Positions 5,401 to 5,810 of a stretch of 5,810 bases of DNA are shown piece after piece (positions within the stretch are counted from its first letter, which is position 1; each line of letters starts with the position of its first letter). The notes under the pieces are model-generated. The model did not search any database. It was given only the letters and a program-made list of their open reading frames with translations, and was not told the origin of the DNA. The DNA lies in NCBI GenBank assembly GCA_023250775.1, contig JAHFAA010000270.1, forward strand, positions 1 to 5,810, read 5' to 3'. The position numbers were made by a program, and so were the translations under genes. The DNA is from Bdellovibrionales bacterium (GTDB taxonomy: Bacteria > Bdellovibrionota > Bacteriovoracia > Bacteriovoracales > Bacteriovoracaceae).

Positions 5401-5810
5401 TTAAAAAATCTCTTTAAAAACGGATTTTAAAGATTCGCTCAGCTTGCTAATAATATCGATTCCTTCTAACTTTTTCACATTTGGAATATTTTCATCTTTG
5501 CGTTTCTTGAAGCTCTCCATAAGAAGCCCCAAAACCGTGCTGTACTTTGGATGTTGCATAACATTGGTCATGCCACCAAACGCATGAGGGTACCCAATTT
5601 TCGTTGGCCTTTGAGTGATATATTCAGACAATTCAGCCATTCCTTTTATAAGTGCGCCGCCGCCGGTTAAAACGATCGGGCCATTGACGGAATATTCAAC
5701 TAATTTTTCATCCAAAATCGTTTTGATAATTTCATAAAGCTCCGTGGCGCGAGCATTTAAAACTTCGGCAACATAACTCATCGCGATCTCGCTGGCGCGG
5801 GCATTATTTA
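5401..5810 (-). CDS. ftsA: Cell division protein FtsA, C-terminal part only
   Basis: The open frame enters at the right edge and gives 135 residues to TAA at 5403-5401. The ATG at 5781 is internal: upstream codons (NNARASEIA) continue the same frame and fit the FtsA helix that precedes the nucleotide motif. FtsA is an actin-like ATPase that tethers FtsZ filaments to the inner membrane and signals to the divisome. Seen here are AMSYVAEVLNARATELYEII, the adenosine-binding PIVLTGGGALIKGMAEL of the actin fold, and HPKYSTVLGLLM, where FtsA proteins typically have a PxYATxxGLL pattern. The last residues, IISKLSESLKSVFKEIF, alternate hydrophobic with charged or polar side chains and fit the C-terminal amphipathic membrane-targeting helix. 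ftsZ starts 12 nt downstream, so the two are an operon. The N-terminal two-thirds of the gene lies outside the window. Confidence 0.94.
   Translation of the reverse strand, partial: NNARASEIAMSYVAEVLNARATELYEIIKTILDEKLVEYSVNGPIVLTGGGALIKGMAELSEYITQRPTKIGYPHAFGGMTNVMQHPKYSTVLGLLMESFKKRKDENIPNVKKLEGIDIISKLSESLKSVFKEIF
5403..5433 (-). promoter_or_regulatory. Possible hairpin plus T tract at the ftsA-ftsZ junction
   Basis: A perfect 9-bp inverted repeat, TCTTTAAAA (5411-5419) and TTTTAAAGA (5425-5433), has a 5-nt loop. On the minus strand it is followed by GA and six T residues (5408-5403), the last of which begins the ftsA stop codon. This resembles a weak terminator or attenuator placed just before the ftsZ Shine-Dalgarno sequence. 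With a single G-C pair the stem is unstable and may be chance in AT-rich codons for the FtsA C-terminal helix (KSVFKEIF). Confidence 0.3.

Noticed and set aside
4442..5404. 145- and 142-codon plus-strand open frames opposite ftsZ
   Set aside because: They mirror the Ala/Gly-rich FtsZ codons, giving Ala/Pro/Ser-rich noise; FtsZ on the other strand is unambiguous.
5779..5781. ATG at 5781 as the start of a 126-residue protein
   Set aside because: The frame continues upstream to the window edge with FtsA-like residues, so this Met is internal to a truncated ftsA.
1..5810. CRISPR array, insertion sequence, tRNA, rRNA, toxin-antitoxin or defence genes
   Set aside because: No spaced repeats, transposase motifs, terminal repeats, cloverleaf or small accessory genes were seen; coding density is filled by six recognisable housekeeping genes.

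Overview
The window is a compact, moderately AT-rich stretch of bacterial chromosome carrying six housekeeping genes and almost no non-coding DNA. It shows no mobile element, CRISPR array, tRNA, rRNA or sign of recent transfer. The pairing of an ftsA-ftsZ divisome operon with an RNase J gene, and the forms of FtsZ, PrmA and RsmE seen here, suggest a Gram-negative bacterium of the former deltaproteobacterial or Bdellovibrio-like lineages (Bdellovibrionota/Oligoflexia). That placement is inferred from protein style and was not checked by any search.

Layout. From 1671 down to the left edge, on the minus strand, lies a ribosome-modification pair: prmA (L11 methyltransferase) followed with no gap by rsmE (16S rRNA m3U1498 methyltransferase, cut by the window edge). 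A 111-bp divergent intergenic region (1672-1782) separates it from a plus-strand pair: udk (uridine kinase) and an RNase J-family beta-CASP ribonuclease, whose start overlaps the end of udk. From the right edge, on the minus strand, come the last 135 codons of ftsA and the complete ftsZ, ending tail-to-tail with the RNase J gene. The two stop codons share the palindrome CTAG.

How the genes relate. ftsA and ftsZ encode the membrane anchor and the tubulin-like polymer of the cytokinetic ring, the usual end of a dcw cluster. udk and RNase J both belong to RNA and nucleotide turnover: RNase J releases nucleotides from RNA and Udk salvages uridine and cytidine. prmA and rsmE both methylate ribosome components.

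The most notable non-coding signals are two AT-rich hairpins followed by T tracts, both read in the ftsA-ftsZ direction. One is a perfect 13-bp stem plus T8 that lies inside the 3' end of the RNase J coding sequence and looks like the ftsZ terminator. The other is a weaker 9-bp stem plus T6 at the very end of ftsA, just before the ftsZ ribosome-binding site. I see no new multi-gene system. What stands out is the overlapping gene architecture and several motif departures in RsmE, RNase J and the FtsZ tail.
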